Assembly (NCBI GenBank): GCA_964588335.1
Contig: CAZPOV010000003.1
Location: 1-64,000, forward strand
Source: JAGQZY01 sp964588335
Lineage (GTDB): Bacteria > Bdellovibrionota > Bdellovibrionia > Bdellovibrionales > JAGQZY01
Reading direction: 5' to 3'
DNA length: 64,000 bases
The number at the start of each line of letters is the position of its first letter. The first letter of the stretch is position 1. Shown here in pieces: positions 34,497 to 41,439 of this stretch. The notes under the pieces are model-generated. The model saw nothing but the letters and a program-made list of their open reading frames with translations. It was not told where the DNA came from and searched no databases. The translations under genes were made by a program, and so were the position numbers.

Positions 34497-34745
34497 ATGG
34501 TAGTTATTCGTTTAGCGCGTTTAGGCGCAAAAAAGAGACCGAAATATCGTGTGACAGTGGCAGACTCTCGTTACTTCAGAAATGGTCGCTTTATAGAAGT
34601 TTTAGGACATTACAATCCAAACCCAAGAGGGCAAGAGCAAGAAATCACTCTTGATCTCGACAAAGTAAAATCATGGGTTAGCAAAGGCGCACAGCCCACT
34701 GATCGAGTGAAAACTCTTATTAAAAAAGCGGAAGCAAACGCGTAA
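34497..34745 (+). CDS. rpsP: 30S ribosomal protein S16
   Basis: The 82-aa protein has the S16 signature V-V-I-R-L-A-R-L-G-A-K-K-R-P and Y-R-V-T-V-A-D-S-R, F-I-E-V-L-G-H-Y-N-P. Length and composition are normal. AGGTGA lies 6 nt upstream of the ATG. It lies between ffh and khpA in the order common to many bacteria. Confidence 0.98.
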   Translation: MVVIRLARLGAKKRPKYRVTVADSRYFRNGRFIEVLGHYNPNPRGQEQEITLDLDKVKSWVSKGAQPTDRVKTLIKKAEANA

Positions 34746-34789
34746 GCGTTTTTTATAAAAAGTAGCAGTACATACTGACGAGGTGACAA

Positions 34790-35041
34790 ATGGGGTACGA
34801 TCCAACTAGCTTGCGGGACTTGGTTGATTTTATGGCAAGAGCGCTAGTCGACAATCCTGACGATGTTGAAGTAAACGAAGTTGTTGGAGAGCAGACGACC
34901 GTTGTTGAACTTTCAGTTTCCAAAGATGATCTTGGAAAAGTGATTGGTAAACAAGGACGAACAGCAAAATCCATGCGAACAATCTTAAACGCAGCCAGCA
35001 CAAAGCTGCAAAAAAGATCTGTTCTTGAAATTATGGAATAG
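34790..35041 (+). CDS. khpA: KH-domain RNA-binding protein KhpA
   Basis: The 83-aa protein is a single KH domain with the signature V-I-G-K-Q-G-R-T-A-K (G-x-x-G loop) near residues 50-60 and the opening L-R-D-L-V-D-F-M-A-R-A-L-V. KhpA binds RNA, often with KhpB, and acts in ribosome assembly or cell-wall homeostasis. Its place between rpsP and rimM is typical. Two terminators follow. Confidence 0.95.
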   Translation: MGYDPTSLRDLVDFMARALVDNPDDVEVNEVVGEQTTVVELSVSKDDLGKVIGKQGRTAKSMRTILNAASTKLQKRSVLEIME

Positions 35042-35051
35042 ACGACGTTTC

Positions 35052-35118
35052 TTAAAAAAACCGAAAGGTTTTTTTAAAATTGAAGTTTCAAAAGGCGCAC
35101 CCCAGCGCCTTTTTTATT
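35052..35118 (+). terminator. Double terminator after khpA
   Basis: Hairpin 1 at 35052-35078 is TTAAAAAAACC/GGTTTTTTTAA around a GAAA tetraloop and could act on both strands. Hairpin 2 at 35093-35110 is AGGCGC/GCGCCT with a 6-nt loop, followed by TTTTTATTTT. Together they close the ffh-rpsP-khpA transcript. Confidence 0.85.
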
Positions 35119-35139
35119 TTGGAAAAAATGACACGAACA

Positions 35140-35167
35140 TTCGACAATTCTAAATTTTACATAATAT
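35140..35167 (+). promoter_or_regulatory. Probable sigma-70-type promoter of rimM-trmD
   Basis: TTCGAC (35140-35145) and TAATAT (35162-35167) are separated by 16 nt, 40 nt before the rimM ATG and directly after the khpA terminators. The -10 box has one mismatch, the -35 box is weaker. Its position makes it the likely start of the second half of the block. Confidence 0.5.
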
Positions 35168-35206
35168 TTCAAATACAATTCGCTTCCATCAGGGAGTTTT
35201 AAATTT

Positions 35207-35767
35207 ATGAATTCAGAGTCTACAGAACAATCAAAATTCGTTTTAATTGGGAAGGTTCATTCGCCTCAAGGCATTCGTGGAGAAATTTTTGTGTCTATTT
35301 TTTCCGGCGAAGCCGCCTGGTATGAGCAATGGGACACTTTGTACTTGAGTTCCGATAGCGAAGACGCACCCACTTCTGAAATGAAAATCATAAAATCGAG
35401 AGAGCACCAAAAACAAGGACGATGGGGCTTTGCTGTTTCTACAGAAGAGGTGAAAGATCGCAACCGTGCTGAGACCATGAAAGGTTACAAGGTTTATATC
35501 CCCGAAAGTTTTTTAATCTCTGAAGAGGGAGAAGGCCTTTACCTGCGCGAGGTTCTTGGCTTTCGCGTTATTGATAAAACTCGCGGCGATGTCGGTGAAG
35601 TTATCGGTTTTTCCGGAAATAGCATGCAAGATATTTTGGTGATCGAAGGCGCCAAGGGACACTTTGAAGTTCCCTTTGTCGAGCCGATACTGATGGAAAC
35701 CGACAAAGACAATAGACTTCTGCAAATGGATATTCCCTTAGGGTTGGTCGCTGGGGAGACACTGTGA
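35207..35767 (+). CDS. rimM: 16S rRNA processing protein RimM
   Basis: The 186-aa protein assists 30S maturation through binding to S19. The N-terminal RimM domain has L-I-G-K-V-H-S-P-Q-G-I-R-G-E-I-F-V, and the C-terminal half is the PRC barrel (Y-L-R-E-V-L-G-F-R-V, L-V-I-E-G-A, V-P-F-V-E-P). AGGGAG lies upstream of the ATG. The stop overlaps the trmD start by 4 nt (GTGA). Confidence 0.95.
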   Translation: MNSESTEQSKFVLIGKVHSPQGIRGEIFVSIFSGEAAWYEQWDTLYLSSDSEDAPTSEMKIIKSREHQKQGRWGFAVSTEEVKDRNRAETMKGYKVYIPESFLISEEGEGLYLREVLGFRVIDKTRGDVGEVIGFSGNSMQDILVIEGAKGHFEVPFVEPILMETDKDNRLLQMDIPLGLVAGETL

Positions 35768-36552
35768 AATTTAATGTTGTATCTTTAATGCCAGGCTTGA
35801 TTGAGGGCGCATTGCAGTACGGCGTCGTCGGGGCGGCCTTTAAAAATGGAGCCTGCTATCTGGAGATGACAAATCCTCGGGACTTCACCGATGACAATCA
35901 TCAGACCGTTGATGATCGTCCTTTTGGTGGTGGCGATGGGATGTTGATGTTAGCCGAGCCCTTGCAACAAACGCTTAATCATCTACTTCCCAAAGGCCCG
36001 GTTTTTTATTTATCGCCCCAAGGACCGACTTTTAACGACGCGCTGGCCACACAACTGAGTTTGCAGTCGGAAGTGACCTTTATTTGTGGTCGTTACGGAG
36101 GTGTCGACAATCGTTTTTTGGTGCGCAATAAAATTCAAGAACTGTCTCTTGGAGATTTTGTGTTAAGCGGGGGTGAATTTGCAGCGTTGTCGATGATCGA
36201 CAGTGTGGTGCGAAAAATACCGGGCGTTTTGGGGCATTGTGCGTCCGCCAGTGAGGACTCGTTTCAGGGGGGGCTGCTGGAAGCGCCTCACTTTACGCGA
36301 CCTCAAGAGTGGGAAGGTCTTGGCGTGCCGGCCGTTTTGCTAAGTGGGAATCATAAAAAAATCCATGAATACAAAACCTACATGAATCTGGTCACAACCT
36401 TGATTAAACGCCCAGAACTGCTAAGACGGGTGCAGGCCCCCTGGCAGAATCTGCTCAATTATCTAGAGGCCATGCCAGACAAAGACTGGCAGGGGACGGG
36501 GTTTGACCGTGAACAGGTCATTATGTTGGTGAAGGATCGGATCGATGAGTAA
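35764..36552 (+). CDS. trmD: tRNA (guanine-37-N1)-methyltransferase TrmD
   Basis: The 262-aa SPOUT methyltransferase makes m1G37 in tRNA and prevents frameshifting. Motifs: R-P-F-G-G-G-D-G-M-L-M, I-C-G-R-Y-G-G-V-D, L-S-L-G-D-F-V-L-S-G-G-E-F-A-A-L (trefoil knot), P-G-V-L-G-H, S-E-D-S-F, and P-A-V-L-L-S-G-N-H. The usual Glu of G-R-Y-E-G is Gly here. Start GTG 35764 overlaps the rimM stop, and the end overlaps the next methyltransferase by 8 nt. Confidence 0.97.
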   Translation: MKFNVVSLMPGLIEGALQYGVVGAAFKNGACYLEMTNPRDFTDDNHQTVDDRPFGGGDGMLMLAEPLQQTLNHLLPKGPVFYLSPQGPTFNDALATQLSLQSEVTFICGRYGGVDNRFLVRNKIQELSLGDFVLSGGEFAALSMIDSVVRKIPGVLGHCASASEDSFQGGLLEAPHFTRPQEWEGLGVPAVLLSGNHKKIHEYKTYMNLVTTLIKRPELLRRVQAPWQNLLNYLEAMPDKDWQGTGFDREQVIMLVKDRIDE

Positions 36553-37105
36553 AAAGTTTTGCGTGGCCTTGGTGCACTACCCCGTATTGGATCGGTCGAA
36601 GAGGACTGTCGCCACCAACATTACCAATTTTGATATTCATGATATCGCGCGAGCCGCAAGAACCTATGGGGTGGATAGCTATTACATTGTTCATCCCACC
36701 GACGAGCAGCTGATGTTTGTGTCACGCATGTTGGACCACTGGCGCGTGGGGCCCGGGAAGAAATTCAATCCCATGCGAAAAACAGCTTTGACCATGGTGG
36801 AGCCCATCAAAAGCATTGAGGCGGCAATACGTCACATGGACTCGAAGGATCTGCAAATTCTTGCTACCAGTGCCAAAGAAACCCAAGATCCGCCCCAGTG
36901 GGACTGGCACCAGGCCCGTCAAAAATGCCAGGAAAAGGACACGCTTTTGGTGTTTGGAACCGGCTTTGGCTTGAGTCAGGAGGCCTTAGATCTGTGTGAT
37001 GCCTGTATTGCCCCCATTCGAGGCTATGGAGAGGAAGATTATCGCCATCTGAGTGTCCGTTCGGCTGTGAGTATCGTTCTTGACCGCCTGCGGGGAGAGT
37101 GGTAA
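36545..37105 (+). CDS. SPOUT-type RNA methyltransferase (PF09936-like)
   Basis: The 186-aa protein belongs to the small SAM-dependent RNA methyltransferase family commonly encoded between trmD and rplS in deltaproteobacterial and some thermophilic genomes. Visible: A-L-V-H-Y-P-V-L-D-R opening, T-N-I-T-N-F-D-I-H-D-I-A-R, then the knot region L-L-V-F-G-T-G-F-G-L and P-I-R-G-Y-G-E-E-D-Y-R-H-L-S-V-R-S-A-V-S-I. The RNA target is not known. It overlaps the end of trmD by 8 nt, so it is co-translated with it. Confidence 0.9.
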   Translation: MSKKFCVALVHYPVLDRSKRTVATNITNFDIHDIARAARTYGVDSYYIVHPTDEQLMFVSRMLDHWRVGPGKKFNPMRKTALTMVEPIKSIEAAIRHMDSKDLQILATSAKETQDPPQWDWHQARQKCQEKDTLLVFGTGFGLSQEALDLCDACIAPIRGYGEEDYRHLSVRSAVSIVLDRLRGEW

Positions 37106-37132
37106 GAAGTCCGTTCGTCAAGGAGTATAGTG

Positions 37133-37540
37133 ATGTCTGATTTGGTGAGACAAGCCGTTTTGAAGTTACAACCTGAGCCCAAATTTCCTAAGTTTTCCTC
37201 TGGAGATACCATCTCCGTTTCTGTGAGAGTTAAAGAGGGAGAGAAAGAAAGAATTCAGGTATTTAAAGGTGTGGTCCTTAAAATTCAAGGAAGTGGACCC
37301 AGTAAAACATTTACCGTTCGTAAGGTCTCAGAAGGCATCGGAGTGGAAAGAACCTTTCCGTTCAACAACCCCAACGTGGATTCTATAACTGTTCAAGCTT
37401 ACGGGAAAACCCGTCGTTCTCGCTTGTTTTATCTTCGTGCTCTTCAAGGGCGTGCCGCTAAAGTTCGTTCTGAACTGGCCGTTATGCGTGAGCAGCGCGA
37501 GAAAGCGAAAGAGTCTGAAGCGAAATCAAAAGACAAATAA
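37133..37540 (+). CDS. rplS: 50S ribosomal protein L19
   Basis: Start ATG 37133 follows AAGGAG by 7 nt; a GTG directly before it is in frame. The 135-aa protein has F-S-S-G-D-T-I-S-V-S-V-R-V-K-E-G, I-Q-V-F-K-G-V-V-L-K, F-T-V-R-K-V-S-E-G-I-G-V-E-R-T-F-P and R-R-S-R-L-F-Y-L-R-A-L, all diagnostic for L19. A charged C-terminal tail (E-K-A-K-E-S-E-A) extends it by about 15 residues. Confidence 0.98.
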   Translation: MSDLVRQAVLKLQPEPKFPKFSSGDTISVSVRVKEGEKERIQVFKGVVLKIQGSGPSKTFTVRKVSEGIGVERTFPFNNPNVDSITVQAYGKTRRSRLFYLRALQGRAAKVRSELAVMREQREKAKESEAKSKDK

Positions 37541-37567
37541 TAAGATTCTTAAAAGCGAATTTTTAAT

Positions 37568-37602
37568 AAAAGGCTTAGTCATAACTAAGCCTTTTGTTTT
37601 TT
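37568..37602 (+). terminator. Rho-independent terminator after rplS
   Basis: AAAAGGCTTAG (37568-37578) pairs with CTAAGCCTTTT (37585-37595) around a 6-nt loop and is followed by GTTTTTT. A textbook terminator that separates rplS from rnhB. Confidence 0.9.
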
Positions 37603-37680
37603 AATATGAAAAGCTGAATTTCGAAGGCCGAAGGGTCGTCGTTTTGGTGCTGTGTTTGCAGTTTCTTTTCTACTTTTCAC

Positions 37681-37758
37681 GCTCATTGTCAGCGCCTTTC
37701 CCGCTGATCTTTTTTTCGCGCTTATTGTTAGCAGCTTTCCCGCTGATCTTTTTTTCGT
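37681..37758. repeat. 39-bp tandem repeat upstream of rnhB
   Basis: Two adjacent copies (37681-37719 and 37720-37758) match at 34 of 39 positions. Each contains TTTCCCGCTGATCTTTTTTTCG. They lie in a 258-nt non-coding gap between the rplS terminator and rnhB. A forward frame runs through, but the repeated hydrophobic peptide has no start signal and does not look like a gene. Confidence 0.8.
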
Positions 37759-37860
37759 CTTGCTATAAAAACAATCGAATTTGTTGCGCCTTAGCTCTTA
37801 GCCTATTTGTTGAATTGGTTTCGGATTTGTGAAACCTTTAAAGGGTTTGAGGGGGCACTT

Positions 37861-38478
37861 TTGGCGAAATCAAAAATTATTTATGATGCTTTTGAGTGGC
37901 GAGGTTTAAAGCCTCAACCTGTGATTGGTGTGGATGAGGTCGGTCGAGGCTGTCTGGCGGGGCCCGTGTATGCCGCGGCTGTTATCATTCCTGAAACCTA
38001 TGACACTCAAGGGTTGACCGATTCGAAAAAACTTTCCGAAAAACGTCGTGACGAACTGTCAAAGCGGATTCATCAGGGTTGTCAGGTGAGCCTTGGTTTT
38101 GCAACTGTTGAAGAGATAGATAAGATCAACATTCTTTGGGCCTCTTTGTTAGCCATGAAGCGGGCGGTGGATGGACTCAAGCAAAAGTCAGCGCATGTGA
38201 TTGTCGATGGCAATAAAAAGATTCCGAAAGTGGACCTGCCGCAGACGACGATTGTGAAGGGCGACTTTCGAGCCGAGCCGATTGCGGCGGCATCGATTGT
38301 GGCGAAAGTTTTTCGTGACAACTTGATGAAAGAATTGGCCACAAAATTTCCGGGATATGGTCTTGAAGGACACAAGGGGTACGCCACTGTCGATCATAAA
38401 GAAGCCATCGCCAAATTGGGAGCGCAAGCGTTTCACCGCAAAAGCTTTGCCGGAGTCCGCGAGCACATCCTTAAGTAA
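37861..38478 (+). CDS. rnhB: Ribonuclease HII
   Basis: Start TTG 37861 has GAGGGGG 5 nt upstream; the frame is open further but without signal. The 205-aa enzyme removes RNA from RNA-DNA hybrids. Catalytic residues: D-E in V-I-G-V-D-E-V-G-R-G-C-L-A-G-P, Asp in I-V-D-G-N-K-K, and the D/E region around A-A-S-I-V-A-K-V-F-R-D. C-terminal G-Y-G-L-E-G-H-K-G-Y-A-T is typical. yraN starts inside its 3' end. Confidence 0.96.
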   Translation: MAKSKIIYDAFEWRGLKPQPVIGVDEVGRGCLAGPVYAAAVIIPETYDTQGLTDSKKLSEKRRDELSKRIHQGCQVSLGFATVEEIDKINILWASLLAMKRAVDGLKQKSAHVIVDGNKKIPKVDLPQTTIVKGDFRAEPIAAASIVAKVFRDNLMKELATKFPGYGLEGHKGYATVDHKEAIAKLGAQAFHRKSFAGVREHILK

Positions 38479-38794
38479 GAACAAAGGCGAGTGGGCGGAA
38501 CAGCGAGCCTTAGAGTATTTTCAGCAACGGGACTACCAAGTGCACGCACGTAACCATGAGGTGGCCGGAGTTGAAATCGATTTGATATTAAAAAGGGAAG
38601 CTTGGACATTGGTGGAAGTGAAAGCTCTGCAAATCGATGAAAATATCTCATTTCGACTGTCTTTTTCCCAACAAAAGCGGTTACTGTATGCTCGTCAGGC
38701 TTGGCAAAGTCGATACCAGCAGGCGGTGGCCCTGAGAGTGGCATTCGTCAGCCCGGGCCAAATATTGGATTTGGGAATTGAGGATTTATTTTAA
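38447..38794 (+). CDS. yraN: YraN/UPF0102-family endonuclease-like protein
   Basis: The family core is clear: K-G-E-W-A-E-Q-R-A-L-E-Y-F, the catalytic-type R-N-H-E-V-A-G-V-E-I-D-L-I-L and L-V-E-V-K-A-L (E-I-D and E-V-K of the PD-(D/E)xK fold). The start is uncertain; TTG 38447 gives a 115-residue protein of normal length and overlaps rnhB by 32 nt. The family resembles Holliday-junction resolvases and is usually next to rnhB. Confidence 0.88.
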   Translation: MPESASTSLSKNKGEWAEQRALEYFQQRDYQVHARNHEVAGVEIDLILKREAWTLVEVKALQIDENISFRLSFSQQKRLLYARQAWQSRYQQAVALRVAFVSPGQILDLGIEDLF

Positions 38795-38831
38795 TTTCGC
38801 AACTTTTTTTAAAAGCCGGAGTTTTCGTTTT

Positions 38832-39788
38832 ATGGAGTTGAGATTGAATTTGTTGGTGTTTTTTTCAGCGTTGCTCGCAGTGGGGCCAGCGGTCGGTCAA
38901 TCCTCTTTGCCTTTGGTGTCAGAGCCCGCAAAGGTTGTTTTGGCCCAGTCTCAAGCTCCGGGTGATGATCGGACGCAATATCAAAGACCGCCATCAAAAC
39001 GTTATCAGGAGGGTGATCCGAAACCACTGCCTTTCGACCATCGATTTCCGCCACCCGAGGCATCGCCTCAAGCGGCACCCGCACAACCAACCAATCCACC
39101 CCCTTTACCGACATCTCATCAAGATCCTTTGGAATGGAGTTTTAAACCTTTTGTTGAAACTCAAGCCCCGTTTTATGCTGGCCTTGGAGGAGCGGTGGTT
39201 TGGCGAAACCAACTGGATTTGCGATTGGGTGTCGGAACCATGCCGCAACCCTATGCTGCCATCATTGGCGAAACCGCCGCCTATTATGGCGAGAATCCGG
39301 CTTATAGCGAAGCGATTCAAGACTCCTTTGAAAACAATTGGGCGTTGCGCGGACAAGTGGAGTACGGATTCTCTCAACATCCCAGTCGTTGGTTTTTGGC
39401 TTTCGGTGCGACTCGCATTCAAACTCAAGGACGCTCCGATATACCCACGGTTGTGCAAGCTGTGACCGGCGAGGATTTTTCAAACCTTATCAACTTGCTT
39501 CGACTGGCGGGACGAAGCACCGACGTCAATATTGAAGGTCATGTGGTGCTGGTTGATTTGTCGTTGGGTCGCTATTTTGCATTCGACGAGCAGTGGGCTT
39601 TGAAAATCAATGTCGGTGTGGCCAAGGTTGTCGACGCTGAAACTGAAATGTCGACAGAGCTTCCGGCCTTTGACTCATCGCCAGGTGGTCAGAATTTGAT
39701 CAACGCCACTGAGTCGGATCTTGAACAGGTCTTGTTGGATTACGGTGTCTCACCAACATTGGGATTGTCACTGAACTATCAATTTTGA
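38832..39788 (+). CDS. Outer-membrane beta-barrel protein, function unknown
   Basis: Start ATG 38832 (M-E-L-R-L-N) has GGAG 10 nt upstream and opens a signal peptide (cleavage after A-V-G). The 318-aa product has a Pro/Gln-rich linker at about residues 45-110, then amphipathic strands of a barrel: F-Y-A-G-L-G-G-A-V-V, L-D-L-R-L-G-V-G, W-F-L-A-F-G-A-T, V-V-L-V-D-L-S-L-G-R-Y-F and A-L-K-I-N-V-G-V-A-K. It ends G-L-S-L-N-Y-Q-F; a C-terminal Phe is the BAM recognition signal. Porin or surface protein; no closer family. Confidence 0.75.
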   Translation: MELRLNLLVFFSALLAVGPAVGQSSLPLVSEPAKVVLAQSQAPGDDRTQYQRPPSKRYQEGDPKPLPFDHRFPPPEASPQAAPAQPTNPPPLPTSHQDPLEWSFKPFVETQAPFYAGLGGAVVWRNQLDLRLGVGTMPQPYAAIIGETAAYYGENPAYSEAIQDSFENNWALRGQVEYGFSQHPSRWFLAFGATRIQTQGRSDIPTVVQAVTGEDFSNLINLLRLAGRSTDVNIEGHVVLVDLSLGRYFAFDEQWALKINVGVAKVVDAETEMSTELPAFDSSPGGQNLINATESDLEQVLLDYGVSPTLGLSLNYQF

Positions 39789-39880
39789 TCCCTTTTAAGA
39801 GGTTAAAAACCTATGGGGCGGATCTCGTAAGGACATTGGTCCTGGTTGCTTTTAAAGGCAAGTTAAGAAACAATATTGTT

Positions 39881-40348
39881 ATGGAACGGCATCGTCGCAT
39901 CTACAGCAGCTTACTAGCAGTGTTTCTAATCCTCAGTCCTTTGCAGAAGGCCAATGCCGAAGCGGGACGTGAATTTCTTTTAAGTTGTACCTATGGCGTT
40001 TTGGCTGGAGCTTTGGTGGGCGCGGCGTCTTTAGCGGTTGAGGACAACCCGTCGGACAAAGTCCATCGCGTCGCCCGCGGCGCTTCCTTGGGTCTTTACA
40101 CCGGAATTCTTTTAGGTCTTTATGTTGTCTATGTGGTTCCAGCGCAGATCGAGATGCAGCAAGAAGACAACCTGGAAGAGCAGTATCAAGAGGTGATTGA
40201 TCCAGAAGATTATGGTTTACGGCAACAACCCTTGCGATTTGAATCACGTATTAAAATCATTCAGCCGCCGAAGCTGACGATCTACCCCGTGATGGAAAAT
40301 AGCCAGGTCACCGGCGCCGCTTTCCAATACAATGTCATCCGGTTTTAA
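39881..40348 (+). CDS. Exported protein with one or two membrane segments, unknown
   Basis: Start ATG 39881 is favoured because a signal peptide follows (I-Y-S-S-L-L-A-V-F-L-I-L-S-P, cleavage after A-N-A); TTG 39785, overlapping the previous stop, would place 32 residues before it. The 155-aa product has a Gly/Ala-rich helix (T-Y-G-V-L-A-G-A-L-V-G-A-A-S-L-A) and a second hydrophobic segment (L-G-L-Y-T-G-I-L-L-G-L-Y-V-V-Y). It probably associates with the previous beta-barrel gene. No family recognised. Confidence 0.65.
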   Translation: MERHRRIYSSLLAVFLILSPLQKANAEAGREFLLSCTYGVLAGALVGAASLAVEDNPSDKVHRVARGASLGLYTGILLGLYVVYVVPAQIEMQQEDNLEEQYQEVIDPEDYGLRQQPLRFESRIKIIQPPKLTIYPVMENSQVTGAAFQYNVIRF

Positions 40349-40409
40349 AATATTCATGGTTTTTTAATTTTGCCACCGTGGATGGCGGATCATCCTTAAG
40401 TCTTATAAA

Positions 40410-40578
40410 GACCGATCGCAGGCGAAACTGTGTAAATATTTATTTCTTCGATTCTTATAAAACAATGTTAAATACCAAAAGTTGTTTTCGAGACAGATCC
40501 TAGGCGAGGCCGTTGAATTATTTATTTCATCGATTCTCGCTAAACGATATTGGATATAAAACGTTGTTTTCAGGACAG
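40410..40578. repeat. Imperfect 87-nt tandem repeat in a 421-nt non-coding region
   Basis: Copies at 40410-40496 and 40492-40578 share GACxGATCxxAGGCGA, TTATTTCxTCGATTCT and GTTGTTTTC-x-x-GACAG at the same offsets, with no gaps. The period of 82 nt is not a multiple of three, so this is not a protein repeat. A 12-nt direct repeat TTCTCACAAGTT follows at 40600-40611 and 40664-40675. The rest of the gap 40349-40716 shows no gene. Confidence 0.8.
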
Positions 40579-40716
40579 TTCTCTCCATCTCCATTCTTAT
40601 TCTCACAAGTTGCTATTTCTCAATTATGGAAACTTGGCAAGGGGGCTGAGGTCAGTCGTTGGGTTCTCACAAGTTATATTTAGACTTGTATGACTCATAG
40701 AAAGTCTTGAGCTCAT

Positions 40717-40740
40717 AAAAAAAGACCACCCGTGGGTGGC
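40717..40740 (-). terminator. Rho-independent terminator of the TerB-like gene
   Basis: On the minus strand GCCACCC-ACG-GGTGGTC forms a 7-bp stem with a 3-nt loop, followed by TTTTTTT. It ends the transcript of the 40770-41216 gene. Confidence 0.9.
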
Positions 40741-40769
40741 CTTTCTAGATTTTCATTTTGCAATCAAAC

Positions 40770-41216
40770 TTATTGGCAATACTTGGCAGCCAATACAGTT
40801 GTTACTTGCTTAGCGAAGATATCATCGATTTCCAATACCGTTTTCATGGTATCAAGAAGCTCATCTTCTGCTTTATCAACATCTCCGGAGGCAAGAGCAA
40901 TATCAACGGCAAGAATGAAGGCTTTCTTTTTCAATTGTGGAGAGCTAAGGTGCTTTAATTCTTGCACAGCAGCCTGCATGTTTCCTTCGTATTTATTAAA
41001 AATCTTTCCAGACTCGTTCCAAGGCTTTGCAAAACAACCGTTAGCAAACTCAGGAAGAGTGCTAGCGAAAGCTTCGATAGAAGCGACTTCACCTTGGTCC
41101 ATGGCGCCGTCGGCGAAAGCCATGCAACCCATAGCCAAAGCTAAAAGAGTGTCGTCTGAAGTTTGTTTGCTTGTTTCCAAGCCCGATTGAGCTGCTGTTT
41201 CAGCTAATATACCCAT
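40770..41216 (-). CDS. TerB-like domain protein, probably highly expressed
   Basis: The 148-aa cytoplasmic protein has two copies of the TerB helix motif: A-F-A-D-G-A-M-D-Q-G-E-V and A-L-A-S-G-D-V-D-K-A-E-D-E. These acidic motifs bind metal in tellurite-resistance TerB. It also has three Cys (G-C-M, G-C-F, Y-C-Q). A perfect AGGAGG 5 nt before the ATG, codon use like the ribosomal genes, and a strong terminator suggest high expression. Tellurite resistance is not implied; no other ter genes are nearby. Confidence 0.82.
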   Translation of the reverse strand: MGILAETAAQSGLETSKQTSDDTLLALAMGCMAFADGAMDQGEVASIEAFASTLPEFANGCFAKPWNESGKIFNKYEGNMQAAVQELKHLSSPQLKKKAFILAVDIALASGDVDKAEDELLDTMKTVLEIDDIFAKQVTTVLAAKYCQ

Positions 41217-41238
41217 AAAATTCCTCCTAAAATGGTTA

Positions 41239-41297
41239 TTGGAGTCCCCATGTTGTCATAGCAGAAATGGATTCAGTATAAATAAATCTTGGAGTCC
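41239..41297 (-). promoter_or_regulatory. Upstream region of the TerB-like gene with repeated GGACTCCAA
   Basis: On the minus strand a -10-like TATACT (41275-41280) is bracketed by two copies of GGACTCCAA at 41289-41297 and 41239-41247, 50 nt apart. The first copy lies in the -35/-10 spacer, the second in the leader. The -35 box is weak (TTCCTG, 16 nt spacing). The pair could be an operator. Confidence 0.4.
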
Positions 41298-41439
41298 AGG
41301 AAAACTGGAGTAATGGATTGGGTCATTTTTTCCGGACATAAAAAATCAAGATCAACGTCATAATCGAATGAAACATAGTAATTTGAATGGAACAGTTAGG
41401 CTTTTATTTTTTTAGTTCCAGAATTTTTGGAACTTTAGA

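Noticed and set aside
37644..37832. 62-codon hydrophobic frame upstream of rnhB
   Set aside because: It is the 39-bp tandem repeat in translation, with no start signal.
40403..40606. 67-codon minus frame over the 87-nt repeat
   Set aside because: The repeat period is not a multiple of three and no Shine-Dalgarno is present.
40770..41216. Tellurite-resistance operon
   Set aside because: Only a TerB-like domain protein occurs; no other ter genes are present.
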